This document shows, one piece after another, positions 1 to 5,113 of a stretch of DNA of 5,113 bases. Numbering within the stretch: the first letter of the stretch is position 1; every line of letters starts with the position of its first letter. Origin of the DNA: Actinomycetota bacterium (GTDB lineage: Bacteria; Margulisbacteria; Marinamargulisbacteria; SXXA01); NCBI GenBank assembly GCA_005791325.1, contig SXXA01000040.1, positions 1-5,113 of the forward strand, written 5' to 3'. The notes under the pieces are model-generated. The model saw only the letters and a list, made by a program, of their open reading frames with translations. It made no database searches and was not told the DNA's origin. The position numbers and the translations under genes were made by a program.

Positions 1-29
1 CATACCATTATTATGGACTATACCCTATT

Positions 30-59
30 AATTAAATAGATTAAATAGTCTATTGAATT
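30..59. promoter_or_regulatory. Operator-like near-palindrome with an extra tandem half-site upstream of the sulfur operon
   Basis: The 9-mer ATTAAATAG occurs twice head to tail at 31-39 and 40-48. It is followed, after T49, by CTATTGAAT at 50-58, the inverted half-site with one mismatch. Positions 40-58 therefore form a 19-bp near-palindrome centred on 49. The outer copy also pairs with the same right arm (AATTAAATAGA at 30-40 against TCTATTGAATT at 49-59, 10 of 11 bases). Such an arrangement is typical of a site for a dimeric repressor or activator. It lies about 115 bp before the first start codon, so it could act as an activator site or an upstream operator. The regulator is unknown; a cysteine or methionine regulator is a guess from context. 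AT-richness raises the chance of coincidence. Confidence 0.4.
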
Positions 60-113
60 GGGTGTGGGGGTGTGCTTAACTATTTACATAAAAGTTAATC
101 TAAATTTAGGGGG

Positions 114-141
114 TTTACCATCTGGGTTCTCATGATAGGAT
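114..141 (+). promoter_or_regulatory. Possible sigma70-type promoter for the operon (weak)
   Basis: TTTACC at 114-119 resembles a -35 box, and TAGGAT at 136-141 resembles a -10 box, with a 16-bp spacer. This would start transcription near 148, giving a very short leader before the Shine-Dalgarno at 163-168. An alternative -35-like TTTACA at 83-88 has no good -10 at 16-18 bp. The boxes are imperfect, and in AT-rich DNA such matches are frequent, so this is only a candidate. Confidence 0.2.
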
Positions 142-162
142 ATACCCATTATAAGACAGATG

Positions 163-168
163 AAGGAG
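163..168 (+). promoter_or_regulatory. Shine-Dalgarno that sets the start of the cysteine synthase gene
   Basis: AAGGAG lies six bases before ATG at 175. An in-frame ATG at 160 would place this ribosome-binding site inside the coding sequence and has no purine-rich site at proper spacing upstream. The protein from 175 begins MKVAQSVLDLIGNTPLVRL, which is how cysteine synthases normally begin. The start at 175 is therefore preferred. Confidence 0.75.
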
Positions 169-174
169 ACGACT

Positions 175-1101
175 ATGAAAGTGGCACAATCGGTTTTGGA
201 TTTAATCGGAAATACCCCGCTGGTTCGCCTCAATCGTGTGGCTCAAGGTGTTGGTGCTACCGTTTTGGGTAAGTGTGAATTTATGAACCCTTGCTCATCG
301 GTAAAAGACCGACCCGGATTGGCCATGATTACGGCAGCTGAAGAGGCCGGATTATTAACGCCTCAGACGGTTATCGTAGAGCCTACCAGCGGCAATACTG
401 GTATTGCCTTGGCTTTGGTGTGTGCTGTTCGTGGGTATCGTATTATCTTAACCATGCCTGAATCAATGAGTTTGGAACGCCGCGCCATGCTAAAAGCCTT
501 TGGGGCCGAATTGGAACTAACCCCTGCCCATTTGGGCATGCGTGGCGCCATTCAGCGCGCTCAAGAATTGGCTGCTTCTTTACCTGATTCTTTTATTCCC
601 CACCAGTTTAATAATGCTGCCAATCCGGACAGTCATCGACGTACCACCGCCCAAGAAATTTGGAGGGATACCGAAGGCCAAGTGGATGCCATTGTGGCTG
701 GCGTTGGAACGGGGGGTACCATTACGGGGGTGTCTGAATTTATTAAATCCCAAAAACCAACCTTTAAAGCCTTTGCTGTTGAGCCAGCTGATTCCCCCGT
801 ATTATCTGGTGGTGAACCGGGTCCCCACATGATTCAGGGGATTGGGGCCGGATTCGTTCCTCAAAACTTAAATCGTGATGTTGTGGATGAGATTCTACAA
901 GTTACCAATGATGAAGCCATCGAAATGGGGCGTCGCTTGGCCAAGGAAGAGGGGTTAATGGTGGGGATTTCCGCAGGGGCCAATGTGGTGGCGGCCTTGC
1001 GGGTGGCCGCACGGCCTGAATTTGAAGGTAAAACCATCGTCACCATTTTATGCGATGTTGGAGAACGTTATTTAAGTACCATCATGTTTAATAAAGGATA
1101 A
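175..1101 (+). CDS. cysK: Cysteine synthase (O-acetylserine or O-phosphoserine sulfhydrylase, CysK/CysM family)
   Basis: A 308-residue fold-type II PLP enzyme that makes cysteine in the cytoplasm from an activated serine and a sulfur donor. The N-terminal LIGNTPLVRL is followed by the SSVKDR motif, whose Lys44 should bind PLP. TSGNTG (71-76) is the substrate-carboxylate loop, GTGGT (178-182) the PLP phosphate loop, and GISAGAN a later PLP-contact segment. It ends with the typical GERYLST segment. Length is normal (about 300-325 residues). Start at 175 chosen by its Shine-Dalgarno. It heads the operon, with the sulfur carrier gene 4 bp downstream. CysK uses sulfide and O-acetylserine, while M. 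tuberculosis CysM uses O-phosphoserine and a carrier thiocarboxylate. The adjacent carrier and JAMM peptidase make the second mode possible, but sequence reading alone does not decide it. The family is clear; CysK versus CysM is open. Confidence 0.93.
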   Translation: MKVAQSVLDLIGNTPLVRLNRVAQGVGATVLGKCEFMNPCSSVKDRPGLAMITAAEEAGLLTPQTVIVEPTSGNTGIALALVCAVRGYRIILTMPESMSLERRAMLKAFGAELELTPAHLGMRGAIQRAQELAASLPDSFIPHQFNNAANPDSHRRTTAQEIWRDTEGQVDAIVAGVGTGGTITGVSEFIKSQKPTFKAFAVEPADSPVLSGGEPGPHMIQGIGAGFVPQNLNRDVVDEILQVTNDEAIEMGRRLAKEEGLMVGISAGANVVAALRVAARPEFEGKTIVTILCDVGERYLSTIMFNKG

Positions 1102-1105
1102 TACA

Positions 1106-1312
1106 ATGAATGTGACAATAAATGGTCAAATTGAACAAATTCCGTCCGGCTTAACAATTGTTGGGTTGTTAGCCCATAAATCAGTTGAAATGCCCGATAT
1201 GGTGTCTGTCGAATTGAATGGGGAAATCTTAGATCGCCCAGCATTCGATACCACCTTGGTCTCCGAGGGGGATTCCCTTGAGTTTTTATATTTTATGGGT
1301 GGGGGTCAATGA
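1106..1312 (+). CDS. ThiS/MoaD-like sulfur carrier protein with a C-terminal GGG-Gln tail
   Basis: A 68-residue beta-grasp, ubiquitin-like protein of ThiS size. It opens MNVTINGQ, carries a hydrophobic core and the VELNGEIL segment common in ThiS-type carriers, then DSLEFLYFMGGGQ. Carriers of this family are adenylated on a terminal Gly-Gly and converted to a thiocarboxylate. Here three glycines (65-67) are followed by Gln68, so the protein as translated should be inactive until trimmed. AAAGGA at 1093-1098 is a good ribosome-binding site, seven bases before the ATG. The stop codon overlaps the ATG of the next gene (ATGA). Closest functional parallels from knowledge are CysO (M. tuberculosis, processed or hydrolysed by Mec+) and HcyS (W. 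succinogenes, trimmed by HcyD). Thiamine synthesis is less likely because no other thi gene is visible. Confidence 0.88.
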   Translation: MNVTINGQIEQIPSGLTIVGLLAHKSVEMPDMVSVELNGEILDRPAFDTTLVSEGDSLEFLYFMGGGQ

Positions 1313-2547
1313 ACTGGGGATTTGACACCAACGCGATTCATGCGGGGGGCCAATCCCAAGGGGATGGGGTTCCCACTGCCATACCAATTGTGCAAAGTGC
1401 GTCCTTTTCTTACGATACCGCTACGGCTTTGGAAGATGTGTTTGCGGGTCGTCAGCGAGGCTACGTTTATTCTCGTATTTCGAATCCCACCGTTACTGCG
1501 TTAGAAGAACGCTTTGTGGCGCTTGAAAATGGACGCGCAGGGGTTGCTTTTTCATCTGGTATGGCGGCCATTTCAGCCACCATTGAATCGTTGTGTGAAG
1601 CGGGGGACCATTTGGTGGCATCGGCGGGTTTGTTTGGTGGAACCCTTGCCTTGTTTGATGAGGTGTTGTCTAGACGGGGTATTTCAGTCACTTGGGTGGA
1701 TGTCACCCGCCATGATGATTGGAAACAGGCCATTCAAACCAATACCCGTCTGTTATTTGTAGAAGCCATTTCAAACCCTCGTTTGGATGTGGCTGATATT
1801 CCGCAATTATCGGCGATTGCTACCCAATATGGGGTGCCCTTGGTGGTAGATAATACCCTTACAACCCCTTATTTGGGGTCCCTGCGTGAAATGGGTGCCC
1901 ATGTGGTGGTGCATTGTTTGGGTAAATATAGTTCCGGTTCGGGTAGTAGTGTCGGTGGTATTGCGGTTGACTTGGGTATATTTGATTGGTCAACCTGTCA
2001 ATCTAAGTTGGTACAAGTGGCTAGCAAACGATTTGGCGCTTTTGGGTGGGTTGCTGCCCTTAAAAAGGGCGTGGCCACTCACACGGGGGCGTGTTTATCC
2101 CCTATCAATGCCTACTTTATTATGATGGGTTTGGAATCATTGTCATTACGTATGGCCCGCCATTGTGAGAATGCCTTGGTTTTGGCCAAGGCCCTTGCCG
2201 ATCATCCACTGGTTGAGTCGGTGACGTATCCGGGTTTGCCCCAGCATCCCCATCGGGCATTTGTGGATCAATGGTATGGGGGGCGAGGTGGAGCCATTGT
2301 AACCCTCGCCACCCGCTCCAAATCCGATGCCTTTTCTTGGATCGATTCATTACGCCTGATTCGCAATGCATCCAATTTGGGCGATGCCAAAACCCTCATG
2401 ATTCACCCAGCGAGTACCATTTATCGCGAGGCAAGCCCAGACCGTCGTGCCATGGCTGGGGTGACTGATACCACGTTACGACTATCGGTTGGTATCGAAA
2501 CCGTATCAGATTTATTGGATGATTTATTTAATAGGAGGGCGTCATGA
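1309..2547 (+). CDS. metY: O-acylhomoserine sulfhydrylase (MetY-like, Cys/Met-metabolism PLP enzyme)
   Basis: A 412-residue fold-type I PLP enzyme of the Cys/Met metabolism family, expected to make homocysteine from O-acetyl- or O-succinylhomoserine. YVYSRISNPT (52-61) supplies the Tyr and Arg that contact PLP phosphate of the neighbouring subunit, and SSGM (82-85) is the cofactor ring-stacking region. Asp181 in VVDNTLTTPYL should pair with the pyridine nitrogen. Lys206 in CLGKYSSGSGSSVGG is the Schiff-base lysine. LGDAKTLMIHPAST (357-370) and LRLSVGIE (390-397, Arg391 for the substrate carboxylate) are typical of MetY rather than cystathionine gamma-synthase or beta-lyase. MetY usually shows GGHGTSIGG where this protein has SGSGSSVGG. 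Its ATG overlaps the carrier stop by 4 nt, and a G-rich stretch before it is the only ribosome-binding candidate, so coupling is likely. MetZ is the main alternative. Confidence 0.88.
   Translation: MNWGFDTNAIHAGGQSQGDGVPTAIPIVQSASFSYDTATALEDVFAGRQRGYVYSRISNPTVTALEERFVALENGRAGVAFSSGMAAISATIESLCEAGDHLVASAGLFGGTLALFDEVLSRRGISVTWVDVTRHDDWKQAIQTNTRLLFVEAISNPRLDVADIPQLSAIATQYGVPLVVDNTLTTPYLGSLREMGAHVVVHCLGKYSSGSGSSVGGIAVDLGIFDWSTCQSKLVQVASKRFGAFGWVAALKKGVATHTGACLSPINAYFIMMGLESLSLRMARHCENALVLAKALADHPLVESVTYPGLPQHPHRAFVDQWYGGRGGAIVTLATRSKSDAFSWIDSLRLIRNASNLGDAKTLMIHPASTIYREASPDRRAMAGVTDTTLRLSVGIETVSDLLDDLFNRRAS
2533..2538 (+). promoter_or_regulatory. Strong Shine-Dalgarno for the E1 gene
   Basis: AGGAGG lies five bases before ATG 2544, inside the end of the MetY gene. 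It is the best ribosome-binding site in the operon and supports an independent, efficient start even though the two genes overlap by 4 nt (ATGA). Confidence 0.7.
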
Positions 2548-3350
2548 CGTTACGAGATGATCAAATTGAGCGGTATTCTCGCCATATTATTTTGGGGGAT
2601 GTGGGGGGGAAAGGACAAGAAAAATTATTGGCTGCCAAGGTGCTAATTATTGGAGCCGGTGGCTTGGGTGCCCCTATTGCACTGTATTTGGCGGCAGCTG
2701 GGGTGGGTACTTTGGGTATTGTGGATGGGGACTGTGTGGATATGACCAATTTACAGCGACAAGTTATTCATTTTACGCCCGATATTGGCACCCCAAAAGT
2801 AACGTCTGCTTTTAATAAAATTCGTGCGATTAACCCTGATGTAACGGTTCATCCCATTCATGATATGGTTCATAGTGCTAATATTCGAGATTTAATTCGT
2901 GACTATGATTTTATTGTGGATGGTACCGATAATTTTTCTGCCAAATTTTTAATCAATGATGCGTGTGTGATGGAGAATAAACCCTTTTCACATGGTGGTA
3001 TCCTTCGTTTTGATGGCCAAACCATGACTGTTTTACCAAAAAAAAGTGCATGTTATCGCTGTTTATTTAAGCAGCCCCCACCTAAAAACGCGGTTCCAAC
3101 CTGTTCTCAGGCAGGTGTTTTGGGGGCTGTTGCGGGTATGTTGGGAACCATCCAAGCTGCGGAGGTGTTGAAGTATATTACTGGTGTCGGTGACTTGCTA
3201 ACCAATCGGTTGCAAACCTTTAATGCCAAGTCGATGATATTTCGTCAGGTAACGGTTAAGCAACAATCCAATTGTCCAGTCTGTTCCAGTTCGCCTACCC
3301 TAACAGAGTTAGTGGATTATGAAGGGCCTGTATGCGACCTGAGATCATAA
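2544..3350 (+). CDS. ThiF/MoeB/HesA-family E1 enzyme (sulfur carrier adenylyltransferase)
   Basis: A 268-residue E1-like enzyme that should adenylate the Gly-Gly terminus of the carrier with ATP and prepare it for sulfur transfer. The N-terminal RYSRHIILGDVGGKGQEKL is characteristic of MoeB/ThiF. GAGGLG (37-42) is the nucleotide-binding loop. DGDCVDMTNLQRQ (61-73) holds the acidic residue and Arg that contact ATP. Lys85 and VDGTDNF (125-131, Asp129) complete the site. CYRC (170-173) and CPVC (244-247) form the structural zinc site. Cys187 lies in the PTCSQAGVLG motif conserved in MoeB. No C-terminal rhodanese domain is present, so sulfur must come from sulfide or a separate protein, which parallels HcyF rather than MoeZ-type fusions. 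The downstream peptidase gene begins 19 nt inside its 3' end. The true partner is inferred from position. Confidence 0.92.
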   Translation: MTLRDDQIERYSRHIILGDVGGKGQEKLLAAKVLIIGAGGLGAPIALYLAAAGVGTLGIVDGDCVDMTNLQRQVIHFTPDIGTPKVTSAFNKIRAINPDVTVHPIHDMVHSANIRDLIRDYDFIVDGTDNFSAKFLINDACVMENKPFSHGGILRFDGQTMTVLPKKSACYRCLFKQPPPKNAVPTCSQAGVLGAVAGMLGTIQAAEVLKYITGVGDLLTNRLQTFNAKSMIFRQVTVKQQSNCPVCSSSPTLTELVDYEGPVCDLRS

Positions 3351-3748
3351 TCAACTCCTTGGCATTTGATGCGATGATAACCCATTGTCGAGATGGGTTA
3401 CCCATGGAGGCATGTGGGTATTTGGGTGGTAAAGATGGCGAGGTTTCCCATTGTTTTCCGCTTACCAATACCGATTCGGCATCCGATCATTTTACTTTTG
3501 ATCCCAAAGAACAGTTTGCGACGGTTAAGCAAGCCCGTGCCTTAGGAATTGATTTGCTGGGGGTGTTTCACTCTCACCCCGAGACCCCAGCCAGACTATC
3601 TGCTGAAGATATTCGGTTATTTAATGATCCTCATATGCAATATTGGATTGTGTCATTCTCAAAACCCTCACCAGAGGTGGGCGCGTTTATGTTAAAAAAA
3701 ACACCTGACTCGGTGGATATTACGGTGGTGCATATTGTCATTAAATGA
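3332..3748 (+). CDS. JAMM/MPN+ metallopeptidase (Mec/HcyD-like, M67 family) predicted to trim the sulfur carrier
   Basis: A 138-residue single-domain zinc peptidase. The JAMM signature is complete: Glu26 in PMEACGYLGG, His80 and His82 in FHSHPETPARLSAEDI, Ser90, and Asp93, with exactly ten residues between His82 and Asp93. Length matches bacterial stand-alone members. Bacterial relatives act on small carriers: Mec+ cleaves the CysO-cysteine adduct, and HcyD and QbsD remove residues after Gly-Gly. Here the obvious substrate is the upstream carrier with its extra Gln68; hydrolysis of a carrier-amino acid adduct is the other possibility. AAGGG at 3322-3326 precedes the ATG by five bases, and the gene overlaps the E1 gene by 19 nt in another frame. 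No signal peptide is visible, so it should be cytoplasmic. Family is firm; substrate is inferred. Confidence 0.92.
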   Translation: MRPEIIINSLAFDAMITHCRDGLPMEACGYLGGKDGEVSHCFPLTNTDSASDHFTFDPKEQFATVKQARALGIDLLGVFHSHPETPARLSAEDIRLFNDPHMQYWIVSFSKPSPEVGAFMLKKTPDSVDITVVHIVIK

Positions 3749-4643
3749 GTTCTTTTTGGCATTTAAAGATCGATTAACGGCGCATGCATTGATGGTTAAT
3801 CCGTACCGTGACATTCAGTATGGTATTCAATTTATGGTATTTAAGGGGAATGTGAGCGGGTTAGTTCGGGTGTATCAGGGTAAAAAGGGAACCACTTTGG
3901 ATGTGTCACAAGTCAATGATGAGGGATTGGTCACCTATCTTCGTCAGGAGTTTGACGCAATATTGCATTATAAATCTGCGAATTCTGACCCATTTGACCC
4001 TTTTTCTTTGGTTCAATCTACGGGTGACCCAGATTGTTTGATTGGGGTAGATGAATCGGGAAAGGGGGATTATTTTGGACCTTTGGTGATAGCGGGTGTT
4101 TATATTGATCCGGATCGACAGAAAACCCTGCGGGAATGGGGTGTTAAAGATAGCAAGCAGTTGTCAGAACGAGATATTTTAAGATTGGAAGAAAAAATCA
4201 GATCCATTTGCCCGCATTCTGTCGTTATACTAAACAATTTGGTTTATAACGATGTGTATGAAAAATTCCCCAATCTTAATCAAGTATTGGCTTGGGGACA
4301 TGGTCGTGTCATTGAAAATATGCTCACTCAGGTAACAGTTGGGCATGCGTTGTGCGATCAATTTGGGCACCATACCCTGATTCAGTCTGCACTCTTACTC
4401 AAGGGGATTGATATTCATTTGTTACAACGACCCAAGGCGGAAGATAATATGGCGGTAGCCGCCGCCAGTATATTGGCACGAGCAGCCTTTTTATATGGAA
4501 TGGCCAATTTGGCAGAAACATTCCAGATGGTGTTTCCCCGCGGGGCAGGGGAGGCTGTTAAAAAAGCTCGAGACAACTTTTTAACGGAATTTGGTGACGA
4601 AAAGCTTGCTAACGTGGCTAAATTACATTTTAAATTGAAATAA
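3735..4643 (+). CDS. rnhC: Ribonuclease HIII
   Basis: A 302-residue type 2 RNase H that cuts the RNA strand of RNA/DNA hybrids during replication and R-loop removal. IGVDESGKGDYFGPL (103-117) is the HIII version of the active-site motif, with Asp106 and Glu107 as catalytic acids; HII enzymes usually have DE-x-GRG. Asp208 (LCDQF) is the likely third metal ligand, and the acidic pair 236-237 precedes NMAVAAASILARAAFL, a conserved HIII/HII block. DSKQLSE (139-145) is also typical. About 100 residues precede the catalytic domain, as expected for the TBP-like substrate-binding domain of HIII. The preferred start is TTG 3735, overlapping the peptidase gene by 14 nt; the first in-frame ATG (3792) would remove 19 residues. 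The ribosome-binding site is weak (GGTGG, 3724-3728). It has no evident metabolic link to the sulfur genes. Confidence 0.93.
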   Translation: MSLNEFFLAFKDRLTAHALMVNPYRDIQYGIQFMVFKGNVSGLVRVYQGKKGTTLDVSQVNDEGLVTYLRQEFDAILHYKSANSDPFDPFSLVQSTGDPDCLIGVDESGKGDYFGPLVIAGVYIDPDRQKTLREWGVKDSKQLSERDILRLEEKIRSICPHSVVILNNLVYNDVYEKFPNLNQVLAWGHGRVIENMLTQVTVGHALCDQFGHHTLIQSALLLKGIDIHLLQRPKAEDNMAVAAASILARAAFLYGMANLAETFQMVFPRGAGEAVKKARDNFLTEFGDEKLANVAKLHFKLK

Positions 4644-4663
4644 GGGGCCTTTTTAGTACCTAT

Positions 4664-5113
4664 TTAATTTGGGGGTAGAGGGGGTAGAATCGGGGCATGA
4701 CGCAGTATTCGTATCCCTTGTATCCCAAGGGCTACTAGCATTGCAGAGCCAGGAATGCCTAAGCCCAACCCCAAACCCAACTCCAACCCTAATTGATCGT
4801 TATTAGCTAGGTGTGGCGACACGGGCGTTGGCATGTTGAGCTTCGGCGACTCTGGATCAAACGCAGCAGATGTTTCAATAAATCCTTCAGATGACGTTGC
4901 AGGAGTCGTTAGATTTTCATTGATACGTTTAGTGGTAACATCAAATTGGCTGGTAGTTGTTAGCCCGGCTGTCGTGACATGGTCCCCCGCTGTGGCATTA
5001 CCTAGCGCTGTGGCATTACCTAGCGCTGTGGCATTACCTAGCGCTGTGGCATTACCTAGCGCTGTGGCATTACCTAGCGCTGTGGCATTACCTAGCGCTG
5101 TGGCATTACCTAG
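4664..5113 (-). CDS. 3' part of a repeat-containing protein with a hydrophobic C-terminal segment (possible surface protein)
   Basis: On the reverse strand a frame stays open from the right edge (5113) to TAA at 4664-4666, giving 149 residues with the N-terminus beyond the window. The order is: seven hexapeptides TALGNA (first one cut at the edge); a Thr/Ser-rich linker with DHVTTAGLTTTSQFDVTTKR and ETSAAFDPESPKL; a Gly/Leu-rich hydrophobic stretch (LGLELGLGLGLGIPG, then SAMLVALGIQGIRILRH); and a Pro-rich tail ending LPPLPPN. A hydrophobic stretch followed by arginines could be a membrane anchor, which with the repeats and low-complexity linker suggests a cell-surface protein. I do not recognise a family. 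It converges on rnhC, with 20 bp between the stops. A competing forward frame is open from 4797 to 5113, but it lacks a ribosome-binding site and gives a less protein-like translation. Confidence 0.55.
   Translation of the reverse strand, partial: LGNATALGNATALGNATALGNATALGNATALGNATALGNATAGDHVTTAGLTTTSQFDVTTKRINENLTTPATSSEGFIETSAAFDPESPKLNMPTPVSPHLANNDQLGLELGLGLGLGIPGSAMLVALGIQGIRILRHAPILPPLPPN
4671..4688. repeat. Two perfect tandem copies of GGGGGTAGA
   Basis: GGGGGTAGA occurs at 4671-4679 and 4680-4688, followed by a further run of four G at 4692-4695. On the reverse strand it encodes the Pro-rich tail (PILPPLPPN) of the repeat protein. The likely origin is a small tandem duplication. Confidence 0.8.
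4764..4789 (-). repeat. Degenerate 6-bp repeat encoding Leu-Gly dipeptides; G-quadruplex-like on the reverse strand
   Basis: On the reverse strand the region reads as TTGGGN-type hexamers coding for LGLELGLGLGLG. Four G runs (at 4787-4789, 4776-4778, 4769-4772 and 4764-4766) are separated by 8, 3 and 2 bases, close to a quadruplex pattern although one loop exceeds the usual seven. It lies in the coding strand of the reverse gene. A folding role is unproven. Confidence 0.5.
4988..5113. repeat. Perfect 18-bp tandem repeat, seven copies to the window edge
   Basis: The unit CGCTGTGGCATTACCTAG (forward strand) occurs seven times without a single change and stops only because the sequence ends. 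Each unit holds the palindrome AGCGCT at its junction with the next. The unit is a multiple of three, so on the reverse strand each copy encodes the hexapeptide T-A-L-G-N-A in the same open frame. Total copy number is unknown. Confidence 0.97.

Noticed and set aside
1..159. Riboswitch (SAM or T-box type) leader upstream of the operon
   Set aside because: I saw no conserved SAM or T-box core elements and no terminator/antiterminator pair. The region is short, and only the palindrome at 30-59 stands out.
160..174. ATG at 160 as start of the cysteine synthase (five extra residues MKETT)
   Set aside because: The ribosome-binding site AAGGAG (163-168) would lie inside the gene, and its spacing fits ATG 175. 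The protein from 175 starts like other family members.
4642..4654. Terminator candidate AAGGGGCCTTTTT after rnhC
   Set aside because: The stem would be only four base pairs with a two-base loop. A T run alone is not adequate evidence of an intrinsic terminator.
4715..4731. Inverted repeat CCCTTG / CAAGGG with a 5-base spacer
   Set aside because: A six-bp stem inside the reverse coding frame with no T run on either side; probably chance, coming from codons for the IQG segment.
4797..5113. Forward-strand open frame reading ALPSAV repeats, with ATG at 4833
   Set aside because: No ribosome-binding site precedes the ATG and no signal peptide is evident. The opposite frame is longer and has a more natural composition. 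The repeat length being a multiple of three keeps both strands open.
4988..5113. CRISPR array
   Set aside because: The 18-bp units are contiguous and identical, with no unique spacers; it is a coding tandem repeat.

Overview
The window looks like a bacterial contig, 5,113 bp long. It holds one compact left-to-right operon of six genes (175-4643), then the 3' end of a gene on the opposite strand that runs off the right edge (4664-5113). The first five genes form a sulfur-assimilation module: a cysteine synthase (CysK/CysM fold), a 68-residue ThiS/MoaD-like sulfur carrier, a MetY-type O-acylhomoserine sulfhydrylase, a ThiF/MoeB/HesA-type E1 activating enzyme, and a JAMM (Mov34/MPN) metallopeptidase. 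The sixth gene is ribonuclease HIII (rnhC). Neighbours are 4 nt apart or overlap by 4 to 19 nt, so co-transcription and translational coupling are likely.

The key detail is the end of the carrier protein. Sulfur carriers must expose a C-terminal Gly-Gly for adenylation and thiocarboxylate formation, but this one ends GGG-Gln. A JAMM peptidase three genes downstream is a natural candidate to remove the Gln. The E1 would then adenylate the carrier and a thiocarboxylate would form. The PLP enzymes beside it would use that thiocarboxylate to make homocysteine (MetY) and perhaps cysteine (CysK/CysM). This recalls two characterised pathways: CysM-CysO-Mec+ of Mycobacterium tuberculosis and the MetY-HcyS-HcyD-HcyF pathway of Wolinella succinogenes. 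Here both a cysteine-forming and a homocysteine-forming enzyme flank a single carrier. Whether one carrier serves both is an inference.

The first 174 bp are non-coding and AT-rich. They contain a 19-bp near-palindrome preceded by a tandem copy of its left half-site, which looks like an operator. The right-hand region carries a reverse-strand reading frame of at least 149 codons with no start in the window. Its product begins with a perfect hexapeptide repeat (TALGNA, seven 18-bp units to the edge), followed by a Thr/Ser-rich linker, a Gly/Leu-rich hydrophobic stretch with arginines, and a Pro-rich tail. It could be a C-terminally anchored surface protein, but I do not recognise a family.

The organism cannot be named from this window. 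RNase HIII, rather than only HI/HII, is known mainly from Firmicutes, Chlamydiae, Aquificae and some other phyla, and argues against a typical enteric proteobacterium. No rRNA, tRNA, IS element or CRISPR array was seen.
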